From positions 2,266,501 through 2,330,500 of the forward strand of contig NZ_CP018153.1 of NCBI RefSeq assembly GCF_001889005.1: a DNA stretch of 64,000 nucleotides. Direction: 5' to 3'. The notes below the pieces were generated by a model. It was given only the letters and a program-made list of their open reading frames with translations. It was not told the DNA's origin and did not search any database. This stretch comes from Christiangramia salexigens (GTDB taxonomy: Bacteria > Bacteroidota > Bacteroidia > Flavobacteriales > Flavobacteriaceae). Position 1 is the first letter of the stretch, and each line of letters starts with the position of its first letter. Made by a program: the position numbers and the translations under genes. Shown here in pieces: positions 44,635-52,963 of this stretch.

Positions 44635-46530
44635 ATGAAGAAAATAATATTCAGTTTAGTAGTTCTAACTTCCGCATTCATAAGTGCACAGAACAATACT
44701 TCCTACTGGCAACAGCATGTAGATTATACTATGGAAGTAGATATGAATGTGAAAAATTATCAATATACCGGTACTCAGAAATTGGTTTATACCAATAATT
44801 CACCAGATACCCTGGACCGTGTTTTTTATCATTTATACTTCAATGCCTTTCAGCCAGACAGTGAAATGAATGCCAGGCTTGAAAGCGTTGCAGATCCAGA
44901 CAGCAGGATGACGGTTAATAAAGGTACTAAGGAGAATCCTGAGATCGTTAGCAGAATTTCCGGACTTAGCCCTGAACAAATAGGTTATTTAAGAGTAAAC
45001 ACTCTTAAGCAAAACGGTACAGAACTTAAATATGAAGAAGTTGGAACTGTATTGGAAGTAGAACTTGCAAAACCTATTCTTCCAGGTGAAAAGGCAACCT
45101 TTAATATGGAATTTAAAGGTCAGGTTCCTGAACAGATCCGTAGATCTGGAAGGAACAGTGCAGAAGGAGTAGCGCTTTCCATGAGCCAATGGTACCCTAA
45201 AATGGCGGAATATGATTTTCAGGGATGGCATGCAGATCCTTATATAGCCAGAGAATTCCACGGCGTTTGGGGAGATTTTGATGTTAAGATCACTATAGAT
45301 AAGAATTACGTTCTTGGAAGTACAGGTTATTTACAGAACCCAAATGAAATTGGATATAATTACCAGGATGAAGGCGTAAAAATGAAAAAAAATAAAGGGG
45401 ATAAATTAACCTGGCATTTTAAGGCACCAAAAGTGCATGACTTTACCTGGGCTGCAGATCCTGAATATGTGCATGATAAGTTAACTGCAGATGATGGTAC
45501 CGTGCTTCATTTCTTATACAAGAACAATAAAGAGATCAAAGAAAACTGGAAAAACCTTCAGCCTAAAACTGCAGAACTACTCGCTTACTTTAACGAACAT
45601 ATTGGTCAATACCCATGGAAACAATACTCTGTAGTTCAGGGAGGTGACGGCGGAATGGAATATGCCATGCTTACGCTAATTACCGGAGAACGTTCCTTTG
45701 GAAGTCTTGTTGGTGTTACTGCACACGAAATGGCACACGCCTGGTTTCAGCATTTAATGGCTACCAACGAAGCAAAACATGAATGGATGGATGAAGGATT
45801 CACTTCTTATATCTCAGATGAGGCGATGAATAAAGTGATGGGAGAAAATGCCGAAAATCCGCATAGTAATTCATACAGAGGATATTATTACCTGGCAAAA
45901 TCAGGAAAAGAACAGCCACAGACCACCCATGCAGATCGTTATGAGATGAATGGTCTATATGGAGCATCTGCATATGCAAAAGGTTCGGTATTCCTTTCAC
46001 AGCTAGGATATATAATTGGTAAGGAAAATTTAGCCAAAACTCTAAAGCGTTATTATGATGAATGGAAATTCAAACATCCAACACCTAATGATTTTATTAG
46101 AATAGCTGAAAAAGTTTCAGGTGCCGAATTAGACTGGTATTTAATGGACTGGACACAAACTACCAATACCATAGATTACGCGATCAAAACTGTAGAGAAA
46201 AAAGGGGATAAGACCAGTTTAACACTGGAAAGAATTGGATTAATGCCAATGCCCATAGATGTGGATGTAACTTATCTGGATGGCTCTAAAGAGACCTTTT
46301 ATATTCCTTTACAAATGATGAGATGGGAAAAACCTGCTCAAAAGGACCAAAAAAGAACAGTTAAAAAAGACTGGGCTTGGGGATATCCTACCTACGAATT
46401 GGAAATTCCTGCCGGGAAAGATAAGATCTCCTCTATCGTGATAGATGGGTCTAATCTAATGGCAGATGTAAACAGAGATAATAATAGCTGGAAGCCATCT
46501 AAGGAAAAAGATGCTGAAGCAGGAAAATAA
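44635..46530 (+). CDS. exported M1 family metallopeptidase
   Basis: A 631-residue zinc aminopeptidase-like enzyme with a signal peptide of about 19 residues (ending FISAQ). The zinc motif is HEMAH (364-368) with the third ligand Glu387 in WMDEGFTSY. The exopeptidase motif GxMEN is present as GGMEYAM. A final segment rich in Lys and Asp (residues 600-631) is probably a disordered tail. It starts three bases after the S8 stop, which suggests joint extracytoplasmic peptide degradation. Confidence 0.94.
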   Translation: MKKIIFSLVVLTSAFISAQNNTSYWQQHVDYTMEVDMNVKNYQYTGTQKLVYTNNSPDTLDRVFYHLYFNAFQPDSEMNARLESVADPDSRMTVNKGTKENPEIVSRISGLSPEQIGYLRVNTLKQNGTELKYEEVGTVLEVELAKPILPGEKATFNMEFKGQVPEQIRRSGRNSAEGVALSMSQWYPKMAEYDFQGWHADPYIAREFHGVWGDFDVKITIDKNYVLGSTGYLQNPNEIGYNYQDEGVKMKKNKGDKLTWHFKAPKVHDFTWAADPEYVHDKLTADDGTVLHFLYKNNKEIKENWKNLQPKTAELLAYFNEHIGQYPWKQYSVVQGGDGGMEYAMLTLITGERSFGSLVGVTAHEMAHAWFQHLMATNEAKHEWMDEGFTSYISDEAMNKVMGENAENPHSNSYRGYYYLAKSGKEQPQTTHADRYEMNGLYGASAYAKGSVFLSQLGYIIGKENLAKTLKRYYDEWKFKHPTPNDFIRIAEKVSGAELDWYLMDWTQTTNTIDYAIKTVEKKGDKTSLTLERIGLMPMPIDVDVTYLDGSKETFYIPLQMMRWEKPAQKDQKRTVKKDWAWGYPTYELEIPAGKDKISSIVIDGSNLMADVNRDNNSWKPSKEKDAEAGK

Positions 46531-46547
46531 AATAATTCCAAACTGAA

Positions 46548-46578
46548 TAAAAAAACCCTTTCTTTCGGAAGGGTTTTT
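46548..46578 (+). terminator. Terminator of the MBL-S8-M1 operon
   Basis: AAAAAACCCTT and AAGGGTTTTTT form a stem around an 8-base loop, ending in a T run. Confidence 0.87.
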
Positions 46579-46595
46579 TTAATTAATACTATGCT

Positions 46596-46603
46596 TATTT
46601 TTG
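46596..46603 (+). promoter_or_regulatory. -7 box (TATTTTTG) placed for a leaderless rnpA mRNA
   Basis: An exact TANNTTTG ending four bases before the ATG at 46608, the same spacing as at rbfA. Confidence 0.6.
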
Positions 46604-46607
46604 AGCC

Positions 46608-46979
46608 ATGGATCAAACTTTCGGAAAGCACGAAAAACTAAAGAGTAAGATCTTACTCGATAAACTATTTACTGAGGGGAAATCTGTAAAATCCTTTCCC
46701 TTAAAACTGGTATATGTTCCTATTGAAGATTCTGAAACTCCTCATCTCAAAACAGGGGTTTCTGTTCCTAAGAAACTCGTTAGAACGGCTGTGAGACGCA
46801 ATAGAATTAAACGTCTTATGCGGGAAGTTTACAGAAAAAATAAGTACCTTGTTACTAAGGATTTAAGTTCCTCCTTTGCTTTTATGTTCATCTATATTTC
46901 CAGAGAAAATATGGATTATTCAGGCTTGGAGAAATGTATGATAAAAACCCTTAAAAAGTTTCACGAAAACCATGCCTGA
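46608..46979 (+). CDS. rnpA: ribonuclease P protein component
   Basis: A 123-residue basic protein cofactor of RNase P, which makes tRNA 5' ends. The signature is VRTAVRRNRIKRLMREVYR, with a preceding KLVYVP strand and KTGVSVPKKL. The usual rpmH neighbour is missing; instead an exported-peptidase operon precedes and an S41 protease gene overlaps its stop (TGATG). The promoter box predicts a leaderless mRNA. Confidence 0.94.
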   Translation: MDQTFGKHEKLKSKILLDKLFTEGKSVKSFPLKLVYVPIEDSETPHLKTGVSVPKKLVRTAVRRNRIKRLMREVYRKNKYLVTKDLSSSFAFMFIYISRENMDYSGLEKCMIKTLKKFHENHA

Positions 46980-48613
46980 TGAAAAAGCGTCTCTATAGAA
47001 TTCTGATCTTTCCTGTTTTAATTATTGGTATTTTCATTGGTACCGTAAGTTTTAAATCAGATTTTTTCGAGATCGCGAAGCAAATTGAAATCTTCACCAC
47101 GCTTTTCAAGGAAATCAATATGAACTATGTGGATGAAACCAATCCCGCTGCTCTAATGGACACCGCTATAAAATCCATGTTAACAGATCTTGATCCCTAT
47201 ACCAATTACTGGAACGAACAGGATGTTGAGGCAGCAAGAATAAATAGTGCAGGAGAATATACTGGGATAGGAGCACTGGTGAAATCTGGCAAGGAAACTA
47301 TCACGATCATAGAGGCCTACAAGGATTATCCCGCAGATAAAGCAGGTTTGAAAGCCGGAGATGAAATTATTAGAATAGGGAATATTAATGTAGCAGATTT
47401 TAAAGAAGACGCAGGAGAGCTGCTTAACGGAGCTCCAGACAGCAATATTGAGATCACCTATAAAAGACAAGGGAAAACGATGACTACATCCCTTAAACGC
47501 AGTTCTGTAGAACTCAGTGCGGTTCCTTTCTATAAATTATTAGACGATAAATCGGGTTATATAGTTTTATCAAGATTTAATAATAAAGCTTCAGCAGAAG
47601 TTGGAAGAGCTTTAAAGGACCTAAAGAATAAGGGGGCAGATAAGATAATTCTTGATCTTAGAGGTAATCCCGGCGGATTATTGAATGAAGCAGTAAATGT
47701 TAGCAATATTTTTATTCCAGAGGGAGAACTTATTGTAACCACAAAATCGGTTATCGAAAAATACAACCGGGAATATTTCACCAAAAAAGAACCTATAGAT
47801 ACGAAAATTCCATTAGTGGTTCTGGTAAATGGCCGTAGCGCTTCTGCAAGTGAAATTGTGGCCGGTGCAGTTCAGGATCTGGATCGTGGCGTAATAATAG
47901 GCGCCAGAAGTTTTGGAAAAGGACTTGTTCAAAGACCTCGCGAGCTGGCTTATGGTACTCAGCTTAAAATTACGATCTCACGTTATTATACACCCAGTGG
48001 AAGATGTATACAGGCTTTGGATTACAGAAGAAGAGATGATGAAGGCAAAGCGGTTAGGACCAGAGTTGAAGATTATAATGAATTTTCTACAAGAAACGGT
48101 AGAAAGGTATTTGATGGAGGAGGAGTATTACCAGATGTTAAACTGGAAACTTCCGAATATAGTGATATCACCCAGGCATTGCTATTACAGGATGCTATTT
48201 TTGATTATGCGACCAAATACTATTATTCTCACGAGTTGAAGATCGCTGAAAATTTCAGCTTTTCTGATTCTGATTTCAATGATTTCAAAACTTTCCTGAA
48301 AACTTCAGGCTTTGAATTTCAAACTTCAACTGAAAAGGAATTATTGGAAATGATTGAAACGGCCGAGGATGAACAGTTAAACACTCAGATATCTTCAGAA
48401 GTAGATATGATAAGATCTAAGATCTCGGCTTATAAACTGCAGGAATTAGATAAAAAGAAGCCGGAGATCGTTAGTTTATTAACCGATGAGATCATTAAAA
48501 GATATTTCTATAAAGAAGGTTTATATGAGTATTATACAAAGAAAAACCCTGAAATAATCAGGGCTAAATCTATTCTGAATGATCCTTTAAAATATTCTGA
48601 GATCCTTAATTAG
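46979..48613 (+). CDS. S41 family C-terminal-processing peptidase
   Basis: A 544-residue periplasmic serine protease with one N-terminal hydrophobic segment (FPVLIIGIFIGTVSF), a PDZ domain (about residues 90-170, IGALVKSGKETITIIEAY) and the S41 core. Catalytic Ser lies in NGRSASASEIVAGA and the Lys in GARSFGKGLVQ, both in CtpA-like spacing. The helical C-terminal part of about 130 residues is typical of the Bacteroidota clade. The start shares one base with the rnpA stop, so it is translated from the rnpA transcript. Confidence 0.94.
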   Translation: MKKRLYRILIFPVLIIGIFIGTVSFKSDFFEIAKQIEIFTTLFKEINMNYVDETNPAALMDTAIKSMLTDLDPYTNYWNEQDVEAARINSAGEYTGIGALVKSGKETITIIEAYKDYPADKAGLKAGDEIIRIGNINVADFKEDAGELLNGAPDSNIEITYKRQGKTMTTSLKRSSVELSAVPFYKLLDDKSGYIVLSRFNNKASAEVGRALKDLKNKGADKIILDLRGNPGGLLNEAVNVSNIFIPEGELIVTTKSVIEKYNREYFTKKEPIDTKIPLVVLVNGRSASASEIVAGAVQDLDRGVIIGARSFGKGLVQRPRELAYGTQLKITISRYYTPSGRCIQALDYRRRDDEGKAVRTRVEDYNEFSTRNGRKVFDGGGVLPDVKLETSEYSDITQALLLQDAIFDYATKYYYSHELKIAENFSFSDSDFNDFKTFLKTSGFEFQTSTEKELLEMIETAEDEQLNTQISSEVDMIRSKISAYKLQELDKKKPEIVSLLTDEIIKRYFYKEGLYEYYTKKNPEIIRAKSILNDPLKYSEILN

Positions 48614-48617
48614 ATAT

Positions 48618-49067
48618 TCAGTCTTTAATCATTGCAATATGAGGAATACCATCTTCCAGGTATCCTTCCCCCTGGGTTTTATAACCATGGGATTCATAAA
48701 ATTTGATGAGATATTGCTGAGCCGAAAGCTTTATATGAGAAGTATTATAATTTCTGGAAATAGCTTCATCTGAAGCCTTCATAATATTATGACCATATCC
48801 AAACTTTCTTTCAGATTGTTTGACCACAACCCGACCAATAGCCGCCTGTTCAAAATAATAACCGGGTTTTAAACAACGGGTATAAGCCACGATCCTGCCG
48901 TTCTTTTTCCCAAGTACGTGTAAAGCCTCATCATCTTTTCCATCTATATCCTGATAAACACAATCCTGTTCTACAACAAAGACCTCAGATCTAAGCTGTA
49001 ACAGCTCATATAATTCCTGAAGGCTTAAATCCGCGAATTTTTTAACCTGAATATTTAGATCGCTCAT
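48618..49067 (-). CDS. elaA: GNAT acetyltransferase, ElaA type
   Basis: A 149-residue acetyltransferase. The ElaA-specific N-terminus is seen in LYELLQLRSEVFVVEQDCVYQDIDG (two adjoining motifs), then ALHVLGKKNGRIVAYTRCL. The CoA-binding part is AIGRVVVKQSERKFGYGHNIM. Function in most bacteria is not established. It follows rpiB by 6 bases, so the two form an operon. Confidence 0.92.
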   Translation of the reverse strand: MSDLNIQVKKFADLSLQELYELLQLRSEVFVVEQDCVYQDIDGKDDEALHVLGKKNGRIVAYTRCLKPGYYFEQAAIGRVVVKQSERKFGYGHNIMKASDEAISRNYNTSHIKLSAQQYLIKFYESHGYKTQGEGYLEDGIPHIAMIKD

Positions 49068-49073
49068 AGATTA

Positions 49074-49514
49074 TTAACAGTACTTTTTTGCAGGAATCTT
49101 ATCAACTCTTCTTTGATGACGGCCGCCTTCAAATTCTGTTTCAACAAAAGTTTTCATCATATCCACAGCTTGTTCTTCAGAAACGAACCTGGCAGGAATA
49201 CTCAATACATTTGCATTATTATGTTCTCTGGCAAGTTTGGCGATCTCTGAATTCCAGCATAAAGCTGAGCGCACTCCCTGATGTTTATTAGCGGTCATAT
49301 TAGCACCATTCCCACTACCACATATAATGATACCAAGATCGGCCTTTTTTTCTTCCACATCTTCGGCCACCGGATGTACAAAATCGGGATAATCCACGCT
49401 ATCCTCAGAATCGGTTCCATAATTAGTAACTGTATGCCCCATGGCTTCCAGCTTTTCCCGGATCATTTCTTTATAAGAGGTACCGGCATGATCGTTTCCA
49501 ATAGAGATTTTCAT
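49074..49514 (-). CDS. rpiB: ribose-5-phosphate isomerase B
   Basis: A 146-residue RpiB/LacAB-type enzyme interconverting ribose 5-phosphate and ribulose 5-phosphate. The N-terminal GNDHAGTSYKEMI and the GIIICGSGNGANMTANKHQGVR stretch (adjacent segments) carry the active-site Cys and phosphate contacts. HNNANVLSIPARFV follows. A -7 box stands 17 bases upstream of the start. Confidence 0.95.
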   Translation of the reverse strand: MKISIGNDHAGTSYKEMIREKLEAMGHTVTNYGTDSEDSVDYPDFVHPVAEDVEEKKADLGIIICGSGNGANMTANKHQGVRSALCWNSEIAKLAREHNNANVLSIPARFVSEEQAVDMMKTFVETEFEGGRHQRRVDKIPAKKYC

Positions 49515-49531
49515 ATTTCAAAAGTTTGACA

Positions 49532-49539
49532 CAAAGTTA
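49532..49539 (-). promoter_or_regulatory. -7 box (TAACTTTG) for rpiB-elaA
   Basis: An exact TANNTTTG on the minus strand 17 bases before the rpiB ATG. Confidence 0.5.
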
Positions 49540-50028
49540 AAAAAAGCACCTGTTAACCACCTTAATTTTGATTGTTAATTACTTTATTGAATATCTTAAT
49601 TTTCAAGCCTTTAAAATTGACACTCAATTGTGGAAAACATATGATGATTTAATCATAAACTAATTTTGTTTTTAAGAAAATTATAACAATACAGGCTTCA
49701 CCTCTAATCATCCAAATTATAACTAAGGAATTTTTTAGCAAGTTATGAGCAGTTAAAAACACGTTGTTGACAATTGTTTATAATGAAGTTTTCAATAAAT
49801 ATCTCTTAATAGATTTTAACAACAATTGTTAAGTAAACCTTAAAATGCTAAGAAAATCAGATACTTAAGTTTTTACACCTGTGTTGATAACATGTTACTT
49901 AAAACTTACAAGTGAAATACAAAGCAGAACAGGAAAAAATTGTTCTACAAATTAACACGCCATCATATAACATCATTTAATTTTTTTTAAAAAGAAGAAA
50001 TAATAAATATGATATATAATGTTTATAA
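49540..50028. other. AT-rich gene-free region, possible replication origin
   Basis: About 490 bases with no supported gene and a very high A+T content. It contains words near the DnaA box TGTGGATAA: TGTGGAAAA around 49630, TGTTGACAA around 49765, and TGTTGATAA around 49882. There is a short inverted repeat TTAACAA-CAA-TTGTTAA around 49817-49833, and several TTGTTAA/TTAACAA words. Mapped origins often look like this, but many AT-rich gaps do too. No RNA gene or ORF stands out. Finding 4 discusses it. Confidence 0.3.
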
Positions 50029-50271
50029 CTAAACGATGCGAAGAGGGGAAGATTTGTCGTTTAGAGAATCTATTATTTGTTTTGCTTTTTGAAGATCTGA
50101 AGGATGAACCATTAATCTTATTCCGCCAAATGCAACCGAAGATAAAGGCAGTAAGCCTACAAGTGTCTCGTTCTGGAAATAGTGGCGCAGAGAGGCATCC
50201 TCCAGTTTTAATTTCAGAACGAAATATTCAAACGGATACGTAAAAATCGCTAAACATTGAAAATCTTTCAT
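50029..50271 (-). CDS. DUF2007-type small protein
   Basis: An 80-residue soluble protein whose sequence fits the DUF2007 pattern, with FEYFVLKLKLEDASLRHYF followed by LPLSSVAFGGIRLMVHPSD and a final helix DLQKAKQII. Databases call this a putative signal-transducing protein, but no function is proven. It lies 31 bases behind the 56-residue membrane-protein gene. Confidence 0.8.
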   Translation of the reverse strand: MKDFQCLAIFTYPFEYFVLKLKLEDASLRHYFQNETLVGLLPLSSVAFGGIRLMVHPSDLQKAKQIIDSLNDKSSPLRIV

Positions 50272-50302
50272 AGAACAGATTTTACCTTATTAAAGATAAG
50301 TC

Positions 50303-50473
50303 CTATTCTTTAATAGTAAGGCTGGTTTCCTGAATTTGTATACTATTGGGATGAGGGAAAATTTGCGTTTTTTTATTGAGAGATATGTTAATGTAAGTCC
50401 CAATGAGAAGTAAACCCAATATAAAAATCAGGAAGAAAAGTAAAGAAAATTTGGCCGACTTACTCAGTTTCAT
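50303..50473 (-). CDS. 56-residue single-pass membrane protein
   Basis: A short minus-strand frame with ATG at 50473 and TAG at 50303. The product starts MKLSKSAKFSLLFF and has one hydrophobic segment (FSLLFFLIFILGLLLIGTYI, about residues 9-28). A polar tail follows (NKKTQIFPHPNSIQIQET). Basic residues before the helix suggest a cytoplasmic N-terminus and an exported tail. I know no family. The gene precedes the DUF2007 frame by 31 bases in the same direction, so the two probably form one unit. Confidence 0.65.
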   Translation of the reverse strand: MKLSKSAKFSLLFFLIFILGLLLIGTYINISLNKKTQIFPHPNSIQIQETSLTIKE

Positions 50474-50685
50474 AACTATACAATAAAATTACGGGGCAAG
50501 TCTTCGGGGAGAGTTAAGTTAAATTTAAGAAAAAATTAAGTTAATTGTTCAATAAATCTAAAAAAAGTGAAGAATTAATTTTATTGTGTCTTAGAAGCCT
50601 GAATTTGACTGACTTAACAAAACTTTAAAATCTATTTGATTGTAACTTATTATAATGGCGTAATTTTATAGAATACTAATAAGGA

Positions 50686-52884
50686 ATGAAGAATAAGAAG
50701 AAGAATACCCCCAAAATAAAAGGAGATATCTCCAGAAGTATAATAGATATACTTCGCAAAAATCAAGATAAGACATACAATTATAAGCAGATAGCCTCCG
50801 TTCTAGGAGTGAATGATGCTAGCAGCCGGAACCAGATCATTAAAAAATTAGCACAACTTGCTGCAAAAAAACAAATCCAGGAAGTAGACCGGGGAAAATT
50901 TAAAATCGTAGGAGGTAAAAATTATTACACTGGCGTACTGGATCTTACTACAAAAGGTTACGGTTATGTTATGGTAGAAGAGCTGGCCGATGATGTATTT
51001 ATTGCAAATAAAGATCTCAATTCTGCTTTTAATGGTGATACCGTGGAAATTTACATTTATAACCGCCGCAGAAGCAAAAGATCTGAAGGTGAAATCACCA
51101 AAATTTTAAAAAGAAAACGCACCGAATTTGTTGGAACTCTTCAACTTAAAAAAGAATTTGGTTTTGTAGTGATAGATGGAAATTCCATGTATACCGATTT
51201 CTTTGTTTCAGCTAATAAGCTTAACGGAGCAAAGGATGGAGATAAAGTTGTGGTAGAATTTGAAGAATGGCCTAAAAAGGCTGATTCTCCATTTGGACGA
51301 ATTACCCGGGTACTTGGAACCCCTGGAGAACACCATACTGAAATACATTCCATTCTTGCACAATATGGCTTACCACACGAATTCCCTGAAGAAATTGAGG
51401 AATTTGCGAATAAGATAGATACCTCCATAAACGAAAAAGAGATAAAGAAGAGAAGGGATATGCGGGATATCCTTACGTTCACTATAGATCCAAAGGATGC
51501 CAAGGATTTTGATGATGCACTTAGTTTTCGAAAACTTGAAAATGGCAATTATGAGATAGGTATTCATATTGCAGATGTTTCACACTATTTACAGCCGGGA
51601 ACTTTATTGGATGAAGAAGCTTATGAAAGGGCTACTTCTGTTTATCTGGTAGACCGTGTTGTGCCAATGTTACCCGAAATCCTTTCTAACAATGCCTGTT
51701 CTCTAAGGCCAAATGAAGAAAAATTAACTTTTTCAGCCGTATTTGAGATAGATGATAATGCGAATGTAAAAGACCAGTGGTTTGGTAGAACTGTGACCTA
51801 TTCTGATGAGCGATTTGCTTATGAGGAAGCGCAGCATATCATTGAAACAGGATCTGGAACTATTCCTGAAGAGATCTCCATTAGAAATCATTCGTATTCA
51901 GTAAAAGGGGCCCTTGTAGAGGCAGTGGTAACCCTTAATCGTCTCGCGAAAAAAATGAGATCGAGAAGAATGCGGGATGGGGCGATCTCTTTTGATAAGG
52001 TAGAAGTAAAGTTCAATCTTAATGAAGAAAATAATCCGGTAGGCGTATTCTTTAAAACAGCTAAGGATGCCAATAAACTTATTGAAGAGTTTATGTTGCT
52101 GGCCAATAGAAAAGTGGCCGAATTTATTGGAAAGCAAAGTCCTAAGAAGACTTTCGTTTATCGTTGTCATGATGAACCGAATGATGAGAAACTCGCGTCT
52201 TTACAGAATATCGTTGGAAGATTTGGACATAAATTGAATCTTACCGACAGAAATAGTACCAGTTCTTCGCTTAACAAATTACTTGAAGATGTACAGGGAA
52301 GAAAGGAGCAAAATATGGTAGATACCCTTGCTATTAGAACAATGAGCAAGGCCTATTATGGAACCGAAAATATTGGGCATTATGGACTAGCCTTTAATTA
52401 TTATACGCATTTTACTTCTCCAATTAGAAGATATCCCGATGTGATGGTGCATAGATTACTACAGTATTATCTGGATAAGAATGATTCTGCCAGTGAGGAA
52501 GAATATGAGAGCAAATGTCACCATAGCAGTGAAATGGAAAACCTGGCTACCAATGCCGAAAGGGATTCTATTAAATATATGCAGGTGAAGTTTATGCAGG
52601 ATCATGAAGATGAGGAATTCCTTGGAGTTATATCTGGTGTAACCGAATGGGGAATCTTTGTTGAGATCGTAGAAAATAAATGTGAAGGGATGATCCGTTT
52701 ACGTGATATGAACAATGATCATTACGAATTCAATGCCGATGAATTTGCGGTTATTGGAAAGCGAACGGGACAAACCTATACGCTGGGTGATGAGGTTTAT
52801 GTAAAGGTCAAGAATGCAGATCTTATTAAAAGACATCTTGATTTTACACTTTTAGGTAATAGAGAAGAAGTAGAAGCAAATTAA
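50686..52884 (+). CDS. rnr: ribonuclease R
   Basis: A 732-residue RNB-family 3'-5' exoribonuclease. Order of parts: an N-terminal winged-helix-like part, cold-shock domains (YTGVLDLTTKGYGYV and FVGTLQLKKEFGFVVIDG), the RNB catalytic block DPKDAKDFDDALSFRK with four metal-binding Asp, and the SPIRRYPDVMVHRLLQYYL motif. An S1 domain follows (FLGVISGVTEWGIFVEI). It degrades structured RNA and takes part in quality control. Full length. The upstream gap is AT-rich without a certain promoter box. Confidence 0.96.
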   Translation: MKNKKKNTPKIKGDISRSIIDILRKNQDKTYNYKQIASVLGVNDASSRNQIIKKLAQLAAKKQIQEVDRGKFKIVGGKNYYTGVLDLTTKGYGYVMVEELADDVFIANKDLNSAFNGDTVEIYIYNRRRSKRSEGEITKILKRKRTEFVGTLQLKKEFGFVVIDGNSMYTDFFVSANKLNGAKDGDKVVVEFEEWPKKADSPFGRITRVLGTPGEHHTEIHSILAQYGLPHEFPEEIEEFANKIDTSINEKEIKKRRDMRDILTFTIDPKDAKDFDDALSFRKLENGNYEIGIHIADVSHYLQPGTLLDEEAYERATSVYLVDRVVPMLPEILSNNACSLRPNEEKLTFSAVFEIDDNANVKDQWFGRTVTYSDERFAYEEAQHIIETGSGTIPEEISIRNHSYSVKGALVEAVVTLNRLAKKMRSRRMRDGAISFDKVEVKFNLNEENNPVGVFFKTAKDANKLIEEFMLLANRKVAEFIGKQSPKKTFVYRCHDEPNDEKLASLQNIVGRFGHKLNLTDRNSTSSSLNKLLEDVQGRKEQNMVDTLAIRTMSKAYYGTENIGHYGLAFNYYTHFTSPIRRYPDVMVHRLLQYYLDKNDSASEEEYESKCHHSSEMENLATNAERDSIKYMQVKFMQDHEDEEFLGVISGVTEWGIFVEIVENKCEGMIRLRDMNNDHYEFNADEFAVIGKRTGQTYTLGDEVYVKVKNADLIKRHLDFTLLGNREEVEAN

Positions 52885-52900
52885 TAACAGATGTAAATTC

Positions 52901-52930
52901 GAGTTTTTCAGCGCAAAGCCTTAAAAACTC
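52901..52930. repeat. Inverted repeat upstream of the LysE gene
   Basis: GAGTTTTT (52901-52908) and AAAAACTC (52923-52930) flank 14 bases. The second arm ends eight bases before the -7 box. No T tract follows, so an operator is as likely as a weak terminator. Confidence 0.35.
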
Positions 52931-52938
52931 TAAAAGTT

Positions 52939-52946
52939 TACATTTG
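52939..52946 (+). promoter_or_regulatory. -7 box (TACATTTG) for the LysE gene
   Basis: An exact TANNTTTG 17 bases before the ATG at 52964. Confidence 0.55.
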
Positions 52947-52963
52947 CATTATAACTTGACTGT

